Assembly: GCA_031769625.1 (NCBI GenBank)
Contig: JAUIMM010000113.1
Span: forward strand, 10,489,001 to 10,553,000
DNA from: Taudactylus pleione
Lineage: Eukaryota > Chordata > Amphibia > Anura > Myobatrachidae
Direction: 5' to 3'
DNA: 64,000 bases
In this document: one piece after another, positions 1-12,332 of the stretch
Layout of the letters: every line of letters starts with the position of its first letter
How positions within the stretch are numbered: the stretch's first letter is position 1
The notes under the pieces: model-generated
Database searches by the model: none
Told to the model about the DNA's origin: nothing
The model's input: only the letters and a program-made list of their open reading frames with translations
Position numbers and translations under genes: made by a program

Positions 1-244
1 GGGCAGCCAGACAGTAGGTAAGCATGCCCCACAGATGTGATCATAGATATGAGTGGTGCAGTGTGCTACTCTGCTAAAAAACACAAACAGGTTCTCCTCT
101 GAGTATGAGTAGGGATCTAGTGCAGGCACAGGCACTGAAAGAACTGGGAGTGAACACCGCACGTCAATCAATATAGACCTCCTAATACTATTACTGCTGC
201 TAGGAAGTGAGAGGGTATTCTCCACTCTACCCTCAATGCATATA
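1..244. other. Unassigned sequence at window start
   Basis: No gene or recognisable repeat end was seen. Homology to the hAT family begins only at about position 245, so this DNA is either the flank of a truncated element or another repeat. Confidence 0.4.
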
Positions 245-3200
245 CATTTTGATGAACATCATCTTCTCCACATTTTGTGGAAGCAACCTCCTACGCCTTT
301 CGCTGACAAGGTTCCCGGCTGCACTAAACACTCTTTCAGAGTACATACTGGAGGGGGGGCAACTCAGGTAAAATAGAGCCAGTTTGTACAGGGGCCTCCA
401 AATTGCCTCTTTTTCCTGCCAGTACAGGTACGGACTGTCTGACATCCCTACTTGGATGCTGTCACCAATGTAATCCTCCACCATTCTGTCAGTGGTGACA
501 GTATCATATGCAGTGACAGTAGACATGTCAGAAATTGTTGCCAGGTCCTTCAGTCCGGACCAGATGTCCAAACTTGGTCCTGCCTGCCCTGCATCACTGC
601 CAGCGGGTTGCTTAGGATACCTAAGTTGTTTCCTGGCAGCCCCAGTTGCAGGAGAAAATGAAGAAGGAGCTGTTGACGTGTCACATTCCGCTTCAACTGA
701 CAGTGTTTTCACCAGCACCTCTGCAGGCTTGTGTAGGCCGGAAAGAGAGACACCACGTAGGCTTTAAACCTAGGATCGAGCACGGTGGTAAAAATTTAGT
801 GGTCTGATTTCAACAGATTGACCACCCTGGAATCCTGGCAAAGTCCCACATGCCAAGCGGAATCGCTCCGTCTTAGCTCCTCCTTCACTTTCTCCAGCTA
901 CTTCTGCAAAAGTCTGATGAGGGGAATGACCTGACTCAAGCTGGCAGTGTCTGAACTGACTTCACGTGTGGCAAGTTCGAAGGGCTGGAGAATATTGCAC
1001 AACACTGAAATCATTCTCCACTGCGCTTGAGTCAGGTGCAAACCCCTCCTTTGCCTATGTCATAGGTGGATGTATAGGCTTGAATGGCCTTTGCTGCTCC
1101 TACATCCTCTGAAGCATATAGAGGGTTGAGTTCCACTGTGTCACAACCTCTTGCTTCAGGTGATGGCGGGGCAGGTTCAAGAGTGTTTACTGGTTCTCCA
1201 GCCTTCGGCACGCAGTCACTGAATGACGAAAGTGGCCAGAAATTTTTTGGGCCACCCACAGTGTCTCCTACACGCCCCTGTTGTTTTTCAGAAAATTCTG
1301 CACCACCAAGTTTATTGTGTGAGCAAAACATGGGACGTGCTAGAATTTGCCCAGATGTAATGCCCGCACAATATTGGTGGCATTGTCAGATATCACAAAT
1401 CCCCAGGAGAGTCTAAGTGGGGTAATCCACTGGCCGATGATTTCCCTCAGTTTCTGTAAGAGGTTGTCGGCGGTGTGCCTCTTACTGAAACCGGTGATAC
1501 ATGGTTTAGCCTGCCTTGGAACGAGCTGGCGTTTCTGAGATGTTGCAACTGGTGACGCTGCTGCTGTTGCTGCGTAAGGTGATACATGTACCCAGTGGGC
1601 TGTCACAGTCATATAGGGCCTGATTCAGACCCACTCGCGAGCGGCTGTCCGCTCGCAAGTGGGTCGATGGTCTGCACTGAGCATGCGCACGACGGAGGGA
1701 GCTCCGTCGTGCGCATGCGCCAGACACGACGAGCGAAGGACTTTCCTTCGCTCGTTGTGTCCGATCAAAGGGGGCGTGCTGTCAATGTTGATTGACAGCA
1801 CGCCCCCTTTGGTGGGCGTGCCGGGGGCGTGCCTCCCTGACGGGGGCGTTCCCACGGGAACGCCTCCCGTCAGAAGCCGGCCCACTGACATCACTAGTGA
1901 TATCAGTGGGAGTGATTTTGGCTCTGATAGAGCCAAAATCACTCCGGAGCTTGCGGTTGAAAACCTCAACCGCAGGCTCTGGCTCGCAATTTCGATGGTC
2001 GCGATGGTCACGACCATCGCGGCCATCAAAATGCACGCTCGTATAGCCTGTGGGTGGTGACCCACAGCTATACGAGCGTCCAGGAGGACGCTCCATGAAA
2101 ATGGAGCCCGGCCCTCATTCAGAGCGTGCGCTCTGCTCAGAGCGTACGGCTCTGAATGAGGGCCATAGTCCTTAGTCTGCCCTGTTCCACTTGTCCACAT
2201 GTCCGTGGTTAAGTGGACATTGGGCACAACCGCATGTTTTAGGACACTGAGGACACTTTTTCTGATGTTTCTGTACAGTCTCGGTATCGCCTGCCTAGTG
2301 AAGTGGAATCTAGACTGGATTTGGTACTGGGGACACACTTACTCCATCCATTGTCTAAATCCCACTGCACTAATGGCGGATACCGGATGCACGTCTAACA
2401 CCAACATAGCAGTCAAGGCCTCAGTTATTCGTTTTGCTTCAGGATGACTGCTGTCGTACTTCATCCTCCTCGCTAAGGACTGTGGGAGGGTCAATTGTTT
2501 AGTAAAAGTAGTGGTGTTCCTACTTCCTCTCTGGGATGAAGAACGACTCCCAGCAGCAACAGCAGCAGTAGGTGTAGCAATGCAGGATCCTCCGGAGGAA
2601 TCCCGGATAGGAGAGTCAGTCATGCCAGTGACATGGCCTGCAGAACTACTTCCTATCCTGACTAAGGAGAAAATTGACGAGGAGGGAGTTGAAGGTGTGG
2701 TTTGCAGGCGCTTGGATACAACAGTACAAAGGGATTTAGGTGTCCCTGGACTGCTTACGGTCTTAGCCAAAGTTTCTGAACTTGACAGTAACTTTTTACG
2801 AACGCGCTGCAGGTGCCGTATAAGGGAGGATGTTCCTAGGTGGTTAACGTCCCTACCCCTACTTATTTCACCTTTACATATGGTACATATGGCAAGACAG
2901 TTGTCCGGATTTCGATAGAAATATTGCCAGACCAAAGAGGTGGAATGTTTGGTCTTCTGCCCAGTCATGACCGTGATGGGCTTTTTCATCCCATGGACAA
3001 CTGTCTCCCCCAGAGCCTGATTTAAACAAACCACATCACCATCAGAATCCTTCTCGCCTACTTCCTCCTCAGCGCCAGCTACATCAGTATCCTCATCCTG
3101 TTGTACTTCAACAGTGACATCTTCAATTCGCATATCAGCAAGTGGACTGTGGGTGCTCCTTCCAGCACTTGCAGAGGGCATGCAAATGGTGGAAAGAGCC

Positions 3201-3681
3201 ATCTCTTCCCGTCCAGTGTTGGGAAGGTCAGGCATCGCAACCGCCACCACACTTGGACTCTCCTTGGGGATTTGTGATATCTTCTTAGAACACACAGTTC
3301 TTCGCTGTGCTTTTGCCAGCTTAACTCGTTTGATTTTTGTAGCGGGAGGAGGGTTTCCATCGTCATGTGAAGCTGAACGACTAGTCATGAACATAGCCTT
3401 AGCCGTTCCTTGCCACTCCGTGTCGTAAATGGCATATTGGCAAGTTTACGTTTCTCCTCAGATGATTTAAATGTTTTTTTTTTAAGGTCATTTTCCTGAA
3501 CTTTGTCATTTTGGGATTTTATATGCCCTCTACTATGACATTGGGCATTGACCTTGGCAGACAACGTTGATGGCATTTCATCGTCTATGTCATGACTAGT
3601 GGCAGCAGCTTCAGCACTAGGAGGAAGTGGTTCTTGATCTTTCCCTATTTTATTTTTATCGAAGAAAGTTTTGTCCTCCAT
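245..3681 (-). pseudogene. Broken BED-finger hAT transposase
   Basis: The reading frame starts at the ATG whose first base is at 3681 and can be followed through the acidic and serine-rich N-terminus, the BED finger region, the TTDMW motif region, the RNase-H-like core and the hATC dimerisation segment (SERVFSAAG, near 310-340). The frame is lost several times: an indel near 3400-3480 splits the N-terminus, a Harbinger MITE at 1616-2164 interrupts the region just after the first catalytic Asp, and short deletions occur near 860 and 1030. The last about 60 residues are missing at the truncation. Function would have been DNA cutting and joining for transposition in the nucleus. This copy cannot encode an enzyme. 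Confidence 0.85.
1616..2164. mobile_element. PIF/Harbinger MITE inside hAT copy 1
   Basis: Termini are GGGCCTGATTCAGA on the left and TCTGAATGAGGGCC on the right, flanked by the 3-bp direct repeat ATA (1613-1615 and 2165-2167). The uninterrupted hAT copies read straight through this point, which gives a clean empty site. The interior contains several long internal palindromes, for example around 1785-1815 and 1895-1945. Confidence 0.85.
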
Positions 3682-3714
3682 TTATGTTATATTGATATAT
3701 ACGTGCGGCTACGG

Positions 3715-4320
3715 TGCACACAAACACAGAAGAGAAGAATTTTCTATTTTTTTTGGAGTGCACTTTGGGGGTTACACCACCCTTTAACAGACTTATGACA
3801 CAGGCGCACACTTGGCGCTGCTCCTTTGTTGATGCACGTGCGGCTACTGCGCATACATTTCACACACAAACACAGAAAAAAGAATTGTTTATTTTTTGAG
3901 GAGCGCCCTTTGGGGGTTACACCACCCTTTAACAGACTTATGACACAGGCGCACGCTTGGCGCTGCTCCTTTGTTGATGCACATGCAGCTACAGCGCACA
4001 CAATTCACAACACAGAAAAGAAGAATTTTACATTTTTTTTGGAGTGCACTTTGGGGGTTACACCACCCTTTAACAGACTTATGTCACAGGCGCATGCTTG
4101 GTGCTGCTCCTTTGTTGATGCACGTGCAGCTACAGCGCATACAATTCACAACACAGAAAATAATTTTTTATTTTTTTTGAAGTGCACTTTGGGGGTTACA
4201 CCACCCTTTAAGAGATGAGCCAGCCGGCCCTTTACTTATGACACAGGCGCACGCTTGGTGCTGCTCCTTTGTTGATGCATGTGCAGCTACAGTGCACACA
4301 ATTCACAAACATAGAAATAA
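3715..4320 (-). repeat. hAT 5' tandem array, copy 1 (about 4 units)
   Basis: About four diverged units of roughly 130-140 bp lie upstream of the transposase start codon. Each carries a poly-T tract, a TTTGGGGGTTACACCACCC segment, and a GATGCACGTG segment. It is the counterpart of the 160-bp arrays in hAT copies 2 and 3, but with a different unit sequence and fewer units. Confidence 0.8.
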
Positions 4321-4747
4321 ATGCTTTTTTTGCACTTGGGTGGAGCACCCCGATGGACAGATCACCCCCTGGACAACACTACAGCACCCCTTTATGACTA
4401 CAGCCTTTATGGGACACTGCACAACACAGCCCCTATAGACTTTTGGAGTGGACACAGCCCCTATGGACAACTGACTGCACAACACAGCCCAGCCAGCCCC
4501 TATGGACAACAGCAGCACAACACAGTTCAGCCAGCCCCTATGGACAACAGCAGCACAACACAGCCCAGCCAGCCCCTATGGACTTTAGAGGAGTGGACAC
4601 AGCCCCTATGGACAACAGCAGCACAGCACAACACAACACAGCCCAGCCAGCCCTAACTCCCACCCTCCCTCTTCACTGTCCACAGCCGGAGTGATAAATT
4701 GTGCCGACGCGGGGACCTTTTATAGAATCCAAACCCGCTCATCCCTA

Positions 4748-5050
4748 GTTAACACTGAACCCGGGTCTGCCCTGCTAAATTTGTGAGGTCATAAAAAGTG
4801 GGAGGTGACTGCTCCACAACCACCAATCAGCTCATTTTAGGTATGACCCAGGTCAGATAACCCGGGTCGCGCCGGTTACACTTCACCATTACCTGTGTCC
4901 ATCCTGGGTCCGACCCTGGTAGCTACCTGGGTTTGATTCCCGTGCCACTTGACCCGGGTTATTTTTCAGGGACCCTTTTCCACTGACCAGTGACCCGGGT
5001 AGACCCGGCAATAACCTGGGCTATTGCAGCAGTGGAAAAGGGGTATTAGG
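4748..5050. repeat. GC-rich repeat with ACCCGGGTTA motifs
   Basis: Repeated ACCCGGGT/ACCCGGGTTA motifs lie on both strands, with a hAT-like terminus CTTTTCCACTG at 4975-4985 and its inverse CAGTGGAAAAGGGG at 5031-5044. It is probably part of a non-autonomous hAT element, but full boundaries and a target duplication could not be established. Confidence 0.4.
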
Positions 5051-6689
5051 TGGGCTGTTAAGAGGAATACAATGAAGCCCTTACTTCGGCCCACTCTCAG
5101 AGGTATAACTGTGCCAATGGGGGAACTGTTTGGTATGGTCAATGGCTGGACAAGCAGCATGGCAGAGCTATTTAAATGAATCAATTGAGCATATAGAGAA
5201 AATAGGCTCTTGAGACATAATTACTATTTGTGTTGCTGAACTCATAAAGGAAAATGTAGTGAAGACATATCCTATTTAATGGGGTATATTCTCCTTAAAA
5301 TTACTATTTTATTTGCATATATCGGGCACTTATGATAACAATGATTGCTGCGTATTGTATATTATGGCCCTTTAATTATCAACATTGAGGCTAACAACAT
5401 TGTAGTTATTTTCCTCTAATTGAAACACACAATTAATTTGTTTTGATGGGTTTTATTTGTAATATGTTCAGACTCTTTCCTATGAAGCTAATCTCTTGCG
5501 TCTAATTGCTTCTAATCACATTCATTTGCAGTTATTTGTCAATATTTTATAAAAAGTAACACAGCTGCCATTTTGAGTGTCATGATAAACATAATGATAA
5601 TTTATTCATTGAAAGTTGATGGCAGCAGGGAACTAATCAAGGGTAATACTTAAAAACTGCATCCAACAACATAAAAGAAACCAAAATTTATAACATGCAA
5701 CTAATTCAAAATGTCAGTCCATGCAAGACTTCACTAAAACACCAAATTCTACAACACTCTTGTAACCATATAAACATTTTATTGAAACCTATTGATAATT
5801 TATATGTGGTTCTAATGAAAATTTAGATCAGGGAACTATGGAGATCCAGAATCCAAAGTATTTGAGCTAGGTTTGCTTTTCACAACCCAAGTGAAAAGCA
5901 AAGGTACAAATGTGAGTGTTCTCTTGCTCACAACCAGAGAAAAGGAGCTCCGAGCCAGTGACGGACTTCAGGATGATGATGCCACAGTGACAGCATCCAG
6001 GAACTGTCTGACACATTTAGTTTTTGACAACTTCCTCAGGGTTACCGCATAAGAAGTTGGTTTGACACTGGCTTGGAGCTCCTTTTCGCTGCTTGTGCAC
6101 GGTTCCATACGTCATGATTTTGGACATATCAAATTCATATTCATACACGTTCCAATTTTCATCTGGCTCATTTTCTGAGTGACAGTGATGGAGAACATTT
6201 AAAGTGTCAAAGGCAACAGATCAACTTTATTTATTCATTTGAAAGTACGCACATCTTTAACTGCACCATTGATTGCACCATCAGAATGTGGAAGCCCTAT
6301 GGGAGTTGCAGTGTCTCTGTCTGAGTATGGCCGTCTATGTGAGTGGTTGAGTTTTTCTATAGATGACCGCTTTCAGCGACAAGCCTGCGACACTCCTATA
6401 AGACGCCCATACAATGGACCACCTTTCGTGTGTCCACTAAGCCACCTCCCTGTCATCGTCCACACTGTGCATCTTCCATGTGCCTCAGTCACAACTTACA
6501 CTCTGTACACACGATATATATGGATGCATGCGCAGTGCGTGGAAGAAAAATACTGCTCCACTGCGTCCAACAGAGCCACTGCATCCGACTCAGAATCAGG
6601 CCTTTGAGCACCTTGCTGTTCTGTCTTTTCATATTATAAGGGCACAGTGGTGGCCTTATATTAAGGTTGAATTGAATGGAATCGGTATG
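5051..6689. other. Unassigned AT-rich DNA with one inverted repeat
   Basis: No convincing gene. An imperfect inverted repeat pairs 5941-5960 with 6066-6085 (AGGAGCTCCGAGCCAGTG against its near complement). The stretch 6240-6610 resembles 30320-30700 (both contain CACCAT and GTTTCTCC-like blocks and end near CAGAATCAGGCC or its diverged form), suggesting an old Harbinger MITE family member. Confidence 0.35.
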
Positions 6690-7145
6690 ATTTACCGCCA
6701 GACCCATGCCTGGCAGTTGGAATCCCGGCAGAGGAGGAAATCCCGATCGTCAAAGGTAAGTATATACTAACCTATTTCTACCCCCTAACCCTAACCCTCC
6801 CTTAGGGGTGCCTAACCCTAACCTTCCCCCCCAGTGCCTAACCCTAATTCTCCCTCTAAGTGCCTAAACCTAACCCCCCCTTCCCCACCGCCTAAACCAA
6901 ACCTCCCGGGCAGGTGCCTAACCCCCTGGAACCCTAAGCCTAACCTGTCCCCCCCAGCGGCTACCCGCGCTCGGCGCCCTGGCGTCCCTTCGATCAGGAT
7001 GCTGGGCGTCGGGCTCCTGGCATATGTCTAATGACAGGCGTCGGGATATCGACGCCTGTCTTTAGACCCTTGCTGGGATATGACAGTCGGGAAGCCGGCT
7101 GTCGGGATTAGGTCCGGCGGCTTCCTGCCTGCATACCGAATTGAA
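6690..7145 (+). repeat. GC-rich element with CCTAACCC-type core
   Basis: The outer parts contain CGGTATGATTTACCGCC and a rich set of CGGGAT/GCCGG blocks. The core (about 6780-6950) is an irregular array of CCTAACCCTAACC and CCCTCC-type segments. The same family is present inverted at about 27080-27665, and a relative lies at 32450-32940. The core resembles telomeric repeat only superficially. Confidence 0.6.
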
Positions 7146-7423
7146 CATTCTGCTATTATAATTTTGTGAGTGGGGGGGGGGGGATGATGTTTGAGAGTCT
7201 ACACATTAAAAGTTATTGGGTATACTGAGCTGAAATTTGGCATGTCCTTGTAGAACCGTCGCTCGGTGCTACATGCCAAATTTCTGGGCAAAAAAAGTAC
7301 AAATTAGAAATGTGAAGTAATCTATAAAGTTGAAAATGTTTTTCCTCCACTTCCTGTTTGACAAAAGTGACAAAAAGGTATTTTTGGGAAGGAATAACTC
7401 AGGGTAGATGATGCTTTAAGACT

Positions 7424-7602
7424 AGGGGTATATTTACTAAATTGTGTGTTTTTAGAAGTGGAGATGTTGCCCATAGCAACCAATCAGATTCTACTTAACA
7501 TTTATCTAGCACCTTCTAGAAGATAATAGCTAGAATCTGATTGGTTGCTATGGGCAACATCTCCACCTAATAACCCACAGTTTATTAAAAGTAGCCATAG
7601 GG
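7424..7602. mobile_element. Foldback MITE (TTTACTAA type)
   Basis: A palindromic element: the left arm includes AGATGTTGCCCATAGCAACC and the right arm its complement (7540-7566). The left end reads AGGGGTATATTTACTAA. Related foldback elements are at 53133-61547 (interrupted), 60992-61141 and 62860-63018. Confidence 0.65.
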
Positions 7603-7869
7603 GTTTGCTTTGATAGATCTTGTTTAAGTATAGGGCCTTTTAGGGTTGAGGTTATTGAGAAAGTTACAATCTTTTTTTTACATTTGGTAAAATATGCCAC
7701 ATGTTAAAGATAGGGATTTTCATAACGTTGCGCATGTCCAGTAGCTGCCTGCAGTGGGTGTAGTATAAATCACTTGAATGGAGCGATATGACTGACGTCT
7801 TGTTGTATGATTAGGAAAGTAAGTAGCCCTATTTATATTATACAAAATGATTGGGGGGAGTTTTGGGGT

Positions 7870-8275
7870 ATCCGGTCGACATAAAAAAGGTCAACATTCA
7901 GAAGGTCAACACCAGAAGGTTGACACATTCTGAATGTCGACATGGTCATTAGGTCAACCACCTATGTAGGTCGACATGGTTAAATGGTCAAAACATTCAA
8001 AATGTTGTAATTTTACATGTCAACACTAAAATGTTGACATATTTTTTCCCTAGCTTTTTCCCTAGGGTTTAGGGTGAGGTTTAAGGTAAGGGCTAGGGTT
8101 AGGCTAAAATAACTAAAACATGATATGTCAACATCTTTGTGTTGACATGTTAAATATCAACCTTTCAAATGTGTCGACTATTTAATCATGTTGACCTAAA
8201 TACATGTCTACGTATTAGTAGTCAACCTAATGACCATTTCAGCCTTCTGACCTGTCAACCAGTCATACCATCAGG
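7870..8275. repeat. GGTCGACA/GGTCAAC-rich foldback element
   Basis: Multiple GTCGAC, GGTCAAC and GTTGACAT motifs are arranged in opposite orientation in the two halves around a short TAGGGTTTAGGG-like core (about 8055-8100). The same architecture recurs at 42820-43770. Confidence 0.55.
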
Positions 8276-9431
8276 CCCGTAGAGAACCGGGCCATTTATT
8301 TTTTGGGGTGTGGAGTAATCGCAGGAAGCGTGGCTATGCCCCCTTAGGAATTTAAAAAAAAAAAATTATTGCAGCGATGACAAGCACTGTAAAGGACAAT
8401 TCCAGGGGGGGCGCTATCAAAGTGATCGCTACCCCCGCACCCTCTGCATAGACAGAGGAGAATGCTGCTGCTCAGCTGCAGCATTCTCCCTTGTTCAACT
8501 GCAGCCCAGCACACAGCAGTGTAAGAGGGACGTTGGGGTTGCTGGACCCAGGATCCCCATGATACTTCAACAAGCCTGGGTAATTAGTAGCCGCGCCACC
8601 CCTACTCTCAGCACCCATACCTGTTAAATTATTAGCCTTGGTACAGGTGTAATTAAAAAGTTTATTATGATCCCTGTGGTGCCGGAGATGGCAGAGAGAG
8701 TACAAGCCACTTCCAGCTTGGTGACATCAGAGATTCATGCCCTGGCACTGGGTAATTCAAATTGTCTGCCCGTGACCCGTCCTCAGGCTGCAGAGTGTTA
8801 TGGTAAGGCCAATACCACCAGGCAGCACCAGCAGCCCATAATATGAGAGAGGGCAGGAGGACTATCCTGTCCCATCAGGGGGCCACAGGCAGACGGCAGC
8901 AGAATGACCTCCCAGGCTGCGATCCCTGCACAGAGAGACCACCCATTAACCAGAGACCTCCACACTGCCCCCACCTGCCACTTTTCACAGCCCCAGTCTG
9001 CAGTCTGGCAGTAGCAGCAGCCCACCCCCGCCAGTCCAGTCTAGAAGACCCTCGAGCAGCTGTAGCACTCACACATTGGGCTAAGAGCTCTGCGTTTTTC
9101 CTCAGTCACTCTGATACTGGGGTAAGGACTCCCACCTGCAGCAGCAGCCAAAAACCTACTCACAGGGATATACACTAACCTGGTACCCAGATACTCCCCT
9201 ACAGGGATACAGACCTCCCCAGTAACTGGAGACCACCACCCATGGCTTACTCTTCTCCCCTTCATTTATTTGCAAACTAAGATGCAGGATCATGGAAAAA
9301 GTAGCAAAGCTGAGGAAAAAGTAGCAAAGCTGAGGAAAAAGTACTCAGCACAAGTCTGATATGAACAACACGTGCAATGCATAATTATGCTAAATCTGCG
9401 TCTTTATACTTGTTCCTTTGTGACAAAAAAC
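8276..9431. other. Unassigned intergenic DNA
   Basis: No gene, terminal repeat or RNA gene recognised. Open frames here are short and lack domain-like composition. Confidence 0.4.
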
Positions 9432-10116
9432 CTAGGCCCTCATTCAGACCCGGACGCAAGTGGGCGTTCGTACGTTCAGCGTACGTACAGAAATATATTA
9501 ATTCAAGCACTCGCTCGTAATTTCGAACGCATCTAAACATCCTCCCCAAACTCTACCAACCCCTCCTCTAACTAACGAGCGTGCCAAATAGCGAGCGTAC
9601 ATCCCCAATGTGGCTTGCAGGGAACGCACGCACAAGTTCAACCTGGAAGTGGGCCTGTCAGATTCCGATTACCTGCTCCTTTATTCTGCCTACCTCCCTC
9701 AATCGAATCATGCCAATCAATATATCAATTATCTTAATTGCTCGTCATTTTTTTTTTTTTTTAGGCAATGCAATAAACTTTACTCTTGTCCGTGTTTGTG
9801 TTTACCCGCAGAATACGTACGGCTTAAACATTCGCTTTTATTCGTCAAAATACATATTTGAGCCAATTAAATATTTGCTTTCTTTGTTTTTAACCACGCA
9901 TATTTTACTGGGTTCATTTCTTTATTTAAATTAGCTTACGCATGTCACTGCATCAAGCCTATCATAACTCGCAAAAGATTTGTGGCCCTGTCGAACACAT
10001 GACTCATACACTAACCAATAGAATTTGTCCTGTTAATTACCCAAATACATTAGCCAATCGAATTTATTTTCGGGTCTTTATTAAAATAGTTTTTTATAAA
10101 ATACACCATTGCCATC

Positions 10117-11547
10117 ATGAGAGCCTCGGCATTCACCAGGCGCGAGCTGATGGTGTTAACCGAGGTGATGGACAGGCGGATCACCAGCAAGACTCCCCCC
10201 ATCACCAATAGGGAAAAGCGTTCTGCATATGCGGAGGTACGTGGCCGCCTGCGTTCCTTCAGCTCACGCCGCCAGATCGGCCAGCTGGAGCGCAGGTGGT
10301 CCGACCTGCAACGGCGGACGCCCCGCTTGCTGGCATGCTTTCGCATGCAGATCGCGGAAAGTAAGTTTTTTTGACTGTGGTTTTCATGTTTATCTTTGTG
10401 GCCCTAACTGCATGTGCATGTTTTCATGTATGGCCTATTTATTCTTTGTACTCATATCTGCATGTGCATGTTTTCATGTATGACCTATTTATTCTTTGTA
10501 CTCATATCTGCATGTGCATGTTTTCATGTATGGCCTATTTATTCTTTGTACTCATATCTGCATGTGCATGTTTTCATGTATGGCCTATTTATTCTTTGTA
10601 CTCATATCTGCATGTGCATGTTTTCATGTATGGCCTATTTATTCTTTGTACTCATATCTGCATGTGCATGTTTTCATGTATGGCCTATTTATTCTTTGTA
10701 CTCATATCTGCATGTGCATGTTTACATATTTGTGGTGTCAAAAATTAGTGTTTAACAAGGTCAGGGTCGAAGATAACCACAATTTGTTTCCCATCTTTTA
10801 AGGGCAGAGCGAAGACTACGGCGTCATCGCCGTCAAAGACGGCGCTCTCGGCCCCTCTCCCCAACCCCCAGCTAAACATCCACACCCCAAAATTCCCTAA
10901 TTTCCCCCTCCTCCCCAGCCTGCATAGACCCTGTGGAACATGTGTCCGGGATCCTTCCCCTCCATCCCAATTCCCCCTCTCCTCCAACCACCCCTCTCGT
11001 AACTACCCCCTCCCCTGAATCCCAAATCACCCCTCCCACCTCGTTGGGGAATGTTTGCACCTCCGAGGAGGACGAGGGAGTTGCTTCTGGATCGGGCGTG
11101 ATTTTGAGCGGTATGTTTGCCTTTTTTTTTTTTTTTTAAATGTTTGTATCTAATCCTGTGTCTGTGCCTTTTACTTTTTTTGGTTTGTCAGAATTTGGTG
11201 TAGATTTCTGATTGTCTTTACCTTTTACTGCTGATTTCCCCATACACATATCCCACCTGTCAAAATCTGATGTTTTTTGATGCAATTTTTTGGGTGTCCA
11301 TTTTTGGGTCCTTGGTTTTTTTGGGTTAAATGTGCTTTTGGTCACAATATTGTCATTTTTGGATAGCTTTGTTTGGCTTGTTTTTTCATTGGGTTTCATT
11401 AATTATGTATTAAGCCCCACACTTTTCTAACCCACAGAGGACCAGAGGCGTTTGGCGGACCTAGCCGGATGCGTCGAAAGGATGTGGGGCTACGTCATCG
11501 GGCTGCTGGTGGTCCTTGACCATATGTCTGTGATCCTGCGTCCCTAA
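10117..11547 (+). CDS. Harbinger accessory protein A, Myb/SANT-like (3 exons)
   Basis: Proposed exons are 10117-10360, 10919-11110 and 11438-11547, joined in phase 1 each time and giving 181 aa with no internal stop. Donors are GTAAGT and GTATGT. The acceptor before 10919 has a strong pyrimidine tract (CCCCCTCCTCCCCAG). Residues about 5-75 form a Myb/SANT-like domain: FTRRE near the start, then EKRSAYAEV, then QLERRWSDLQRR. The middle is Ser/Pro/Thr rich with an acidic SEEDEG patch. The C-terminus is a leucine-rich, probably helical segment that may mediate pairing. The likely role is a DNA-binding partner of the transposase, acting in the nucleus; this is inferred from the domain and its position inside the element. 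Intron 1 contains a 50-bp minisatellite. The exon structure is predicted by eye and lacks transcript support. Confidence 0.65.
10411..10732 (+). repeat. 50-bp minisatellite in Harbinger intron
   Basis: Units start at 10411, 10461, 10511, 10561, 10611, 10661 and 10711 (last partial), each beginning CATGTGCATGTTTTCATGTA. Units are nearly identical, so expansion is recent. Because 50 is not a multiple of three, it opens all three frames in rotation; the long open frames here are artefacts. Confidence 0.95.
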
Positions 11548-11579
11548 TTTATTTTATTTTTTTTAAAATAGTTGTATTA

Positions 11580-11585
11580 ATTAAA
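11580..11585 (+). terminator. Candidate poly(A) signal for accessory protein A
   Basis: ATTAAA lies 33 bases after the proposed stop codon, in an AT-rich 3' region. Confidence 0.35.
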
Positions 11586-12016
11586 AATTTAAACTTAACG
11601 TCCTTTCTCATTCCTTGTCTCCAAATCTTAGATTGTTTACACTGACATAAGTAGACTCTTCAAGCAAGTATTTGCAATTAATGTCACTAAGATTGTGTGT
11701 TGTATTTTTTAGGGAAACAGGCACATGAAACACCTAACAGTAACAATCTGCTTGGGTTTTTTTGGTGTGTGACAATTTATATATTACTACATTTTACATG
11801 TTCCAATTTGGGGGGCAACCTGCTTAGGCCGAGATTACAAGCCTACTGATTGTACAGAATTCCTTTTGGTGTTGGTTTTGACCCAGAAAGCATATTTAAA
11901 TTTAGATCAAATTGCGTCATTACAGGATTAACCCTTAATAAATTTTAACGTGGGTGAACCTGGTTACACTTGCTTGTAATGGTCAATAAAATTTGCAAAA
12001 TTACTCTCTCAAAACA

Positions 12017-12022
12017 TTTATT
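12017..12022 (-). terminator. Candidate poly(A) signal for the Harbinger transposase
   Basis: TTTATT on the plus strand is AATAAA on the minus strand, about 310 bases beyond the transposase stop codon. Confidence 0.35.
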
Positions 12023-12332
12023 CACAACATAACTAAAAAACCAAAGTGTTGACTCACAAACAATACACACAGTGAAAACAAAAAATACAACCCATCAAAC
12101 ACCATATGAAAAAAGAAATGAAAAATCAAGAACTGGTTGACGAAGGAGCATGCCAACATGATTCCACAAATGTTGCGTTGCAATATTGGTTCCAGAATAT
12201 ATATCCAATGTGTCCCCATGAAGGTTTTTTTTGGGTAGCAGGAAGTAGTCATCGTTTGAGTCCCAAAGATTATGAAATCAAACAGAAGATGGGAAACAAA
12301 AAACAAATTAATTAGATGGTCTCCAAAAATTC

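Larger units (their letters stand above)
245..4747 (-). mobile_element. hAT DNA transposon, copy 1 (3'-truncated, interrupted)
   Basis: This minus-strand element matches the full-length hAT copies at 36069-41846 and 53758-59676 through the coding region, the upstream tandem array and the final terminal sequence, ending CTCATCCCTA at 4747. The end downstream of the stop codon is missing, because homology stops inside the C-terminal coding region at about 245. A 549-bp Harbinger MITE sits inside the coding sequence. Divergence from the other copies is clearly higher than between those two, so this is an older insertion. Confidence 0.85.

Noticed and set aside
4920..4955. tRNA-like B box (GGTTTGATTCCC)
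   Set aside because: No A box or cloverleaf could be formed around it, and it lies within a GC-rich transposon-like repeat.
6090..6240. Conserved host coding exon
   Set aside because: No sustained open frame with exon-like boundaries; only an inverted repeat was seen.
10371..10801. Overlapping Cys/Phe-rich frames of 100-125 codons
   Set aside because: They arise from the 50-bp minisatellite rotating through the three frames, inside a predicted intron.
10803..10918. Accessory exon 2 starting at the acceptor before 10803
   Set aside because: That start gives an early stop. The acceptor before 10919 has a better pyrimidine tract and keeps the frame open into exon 3.
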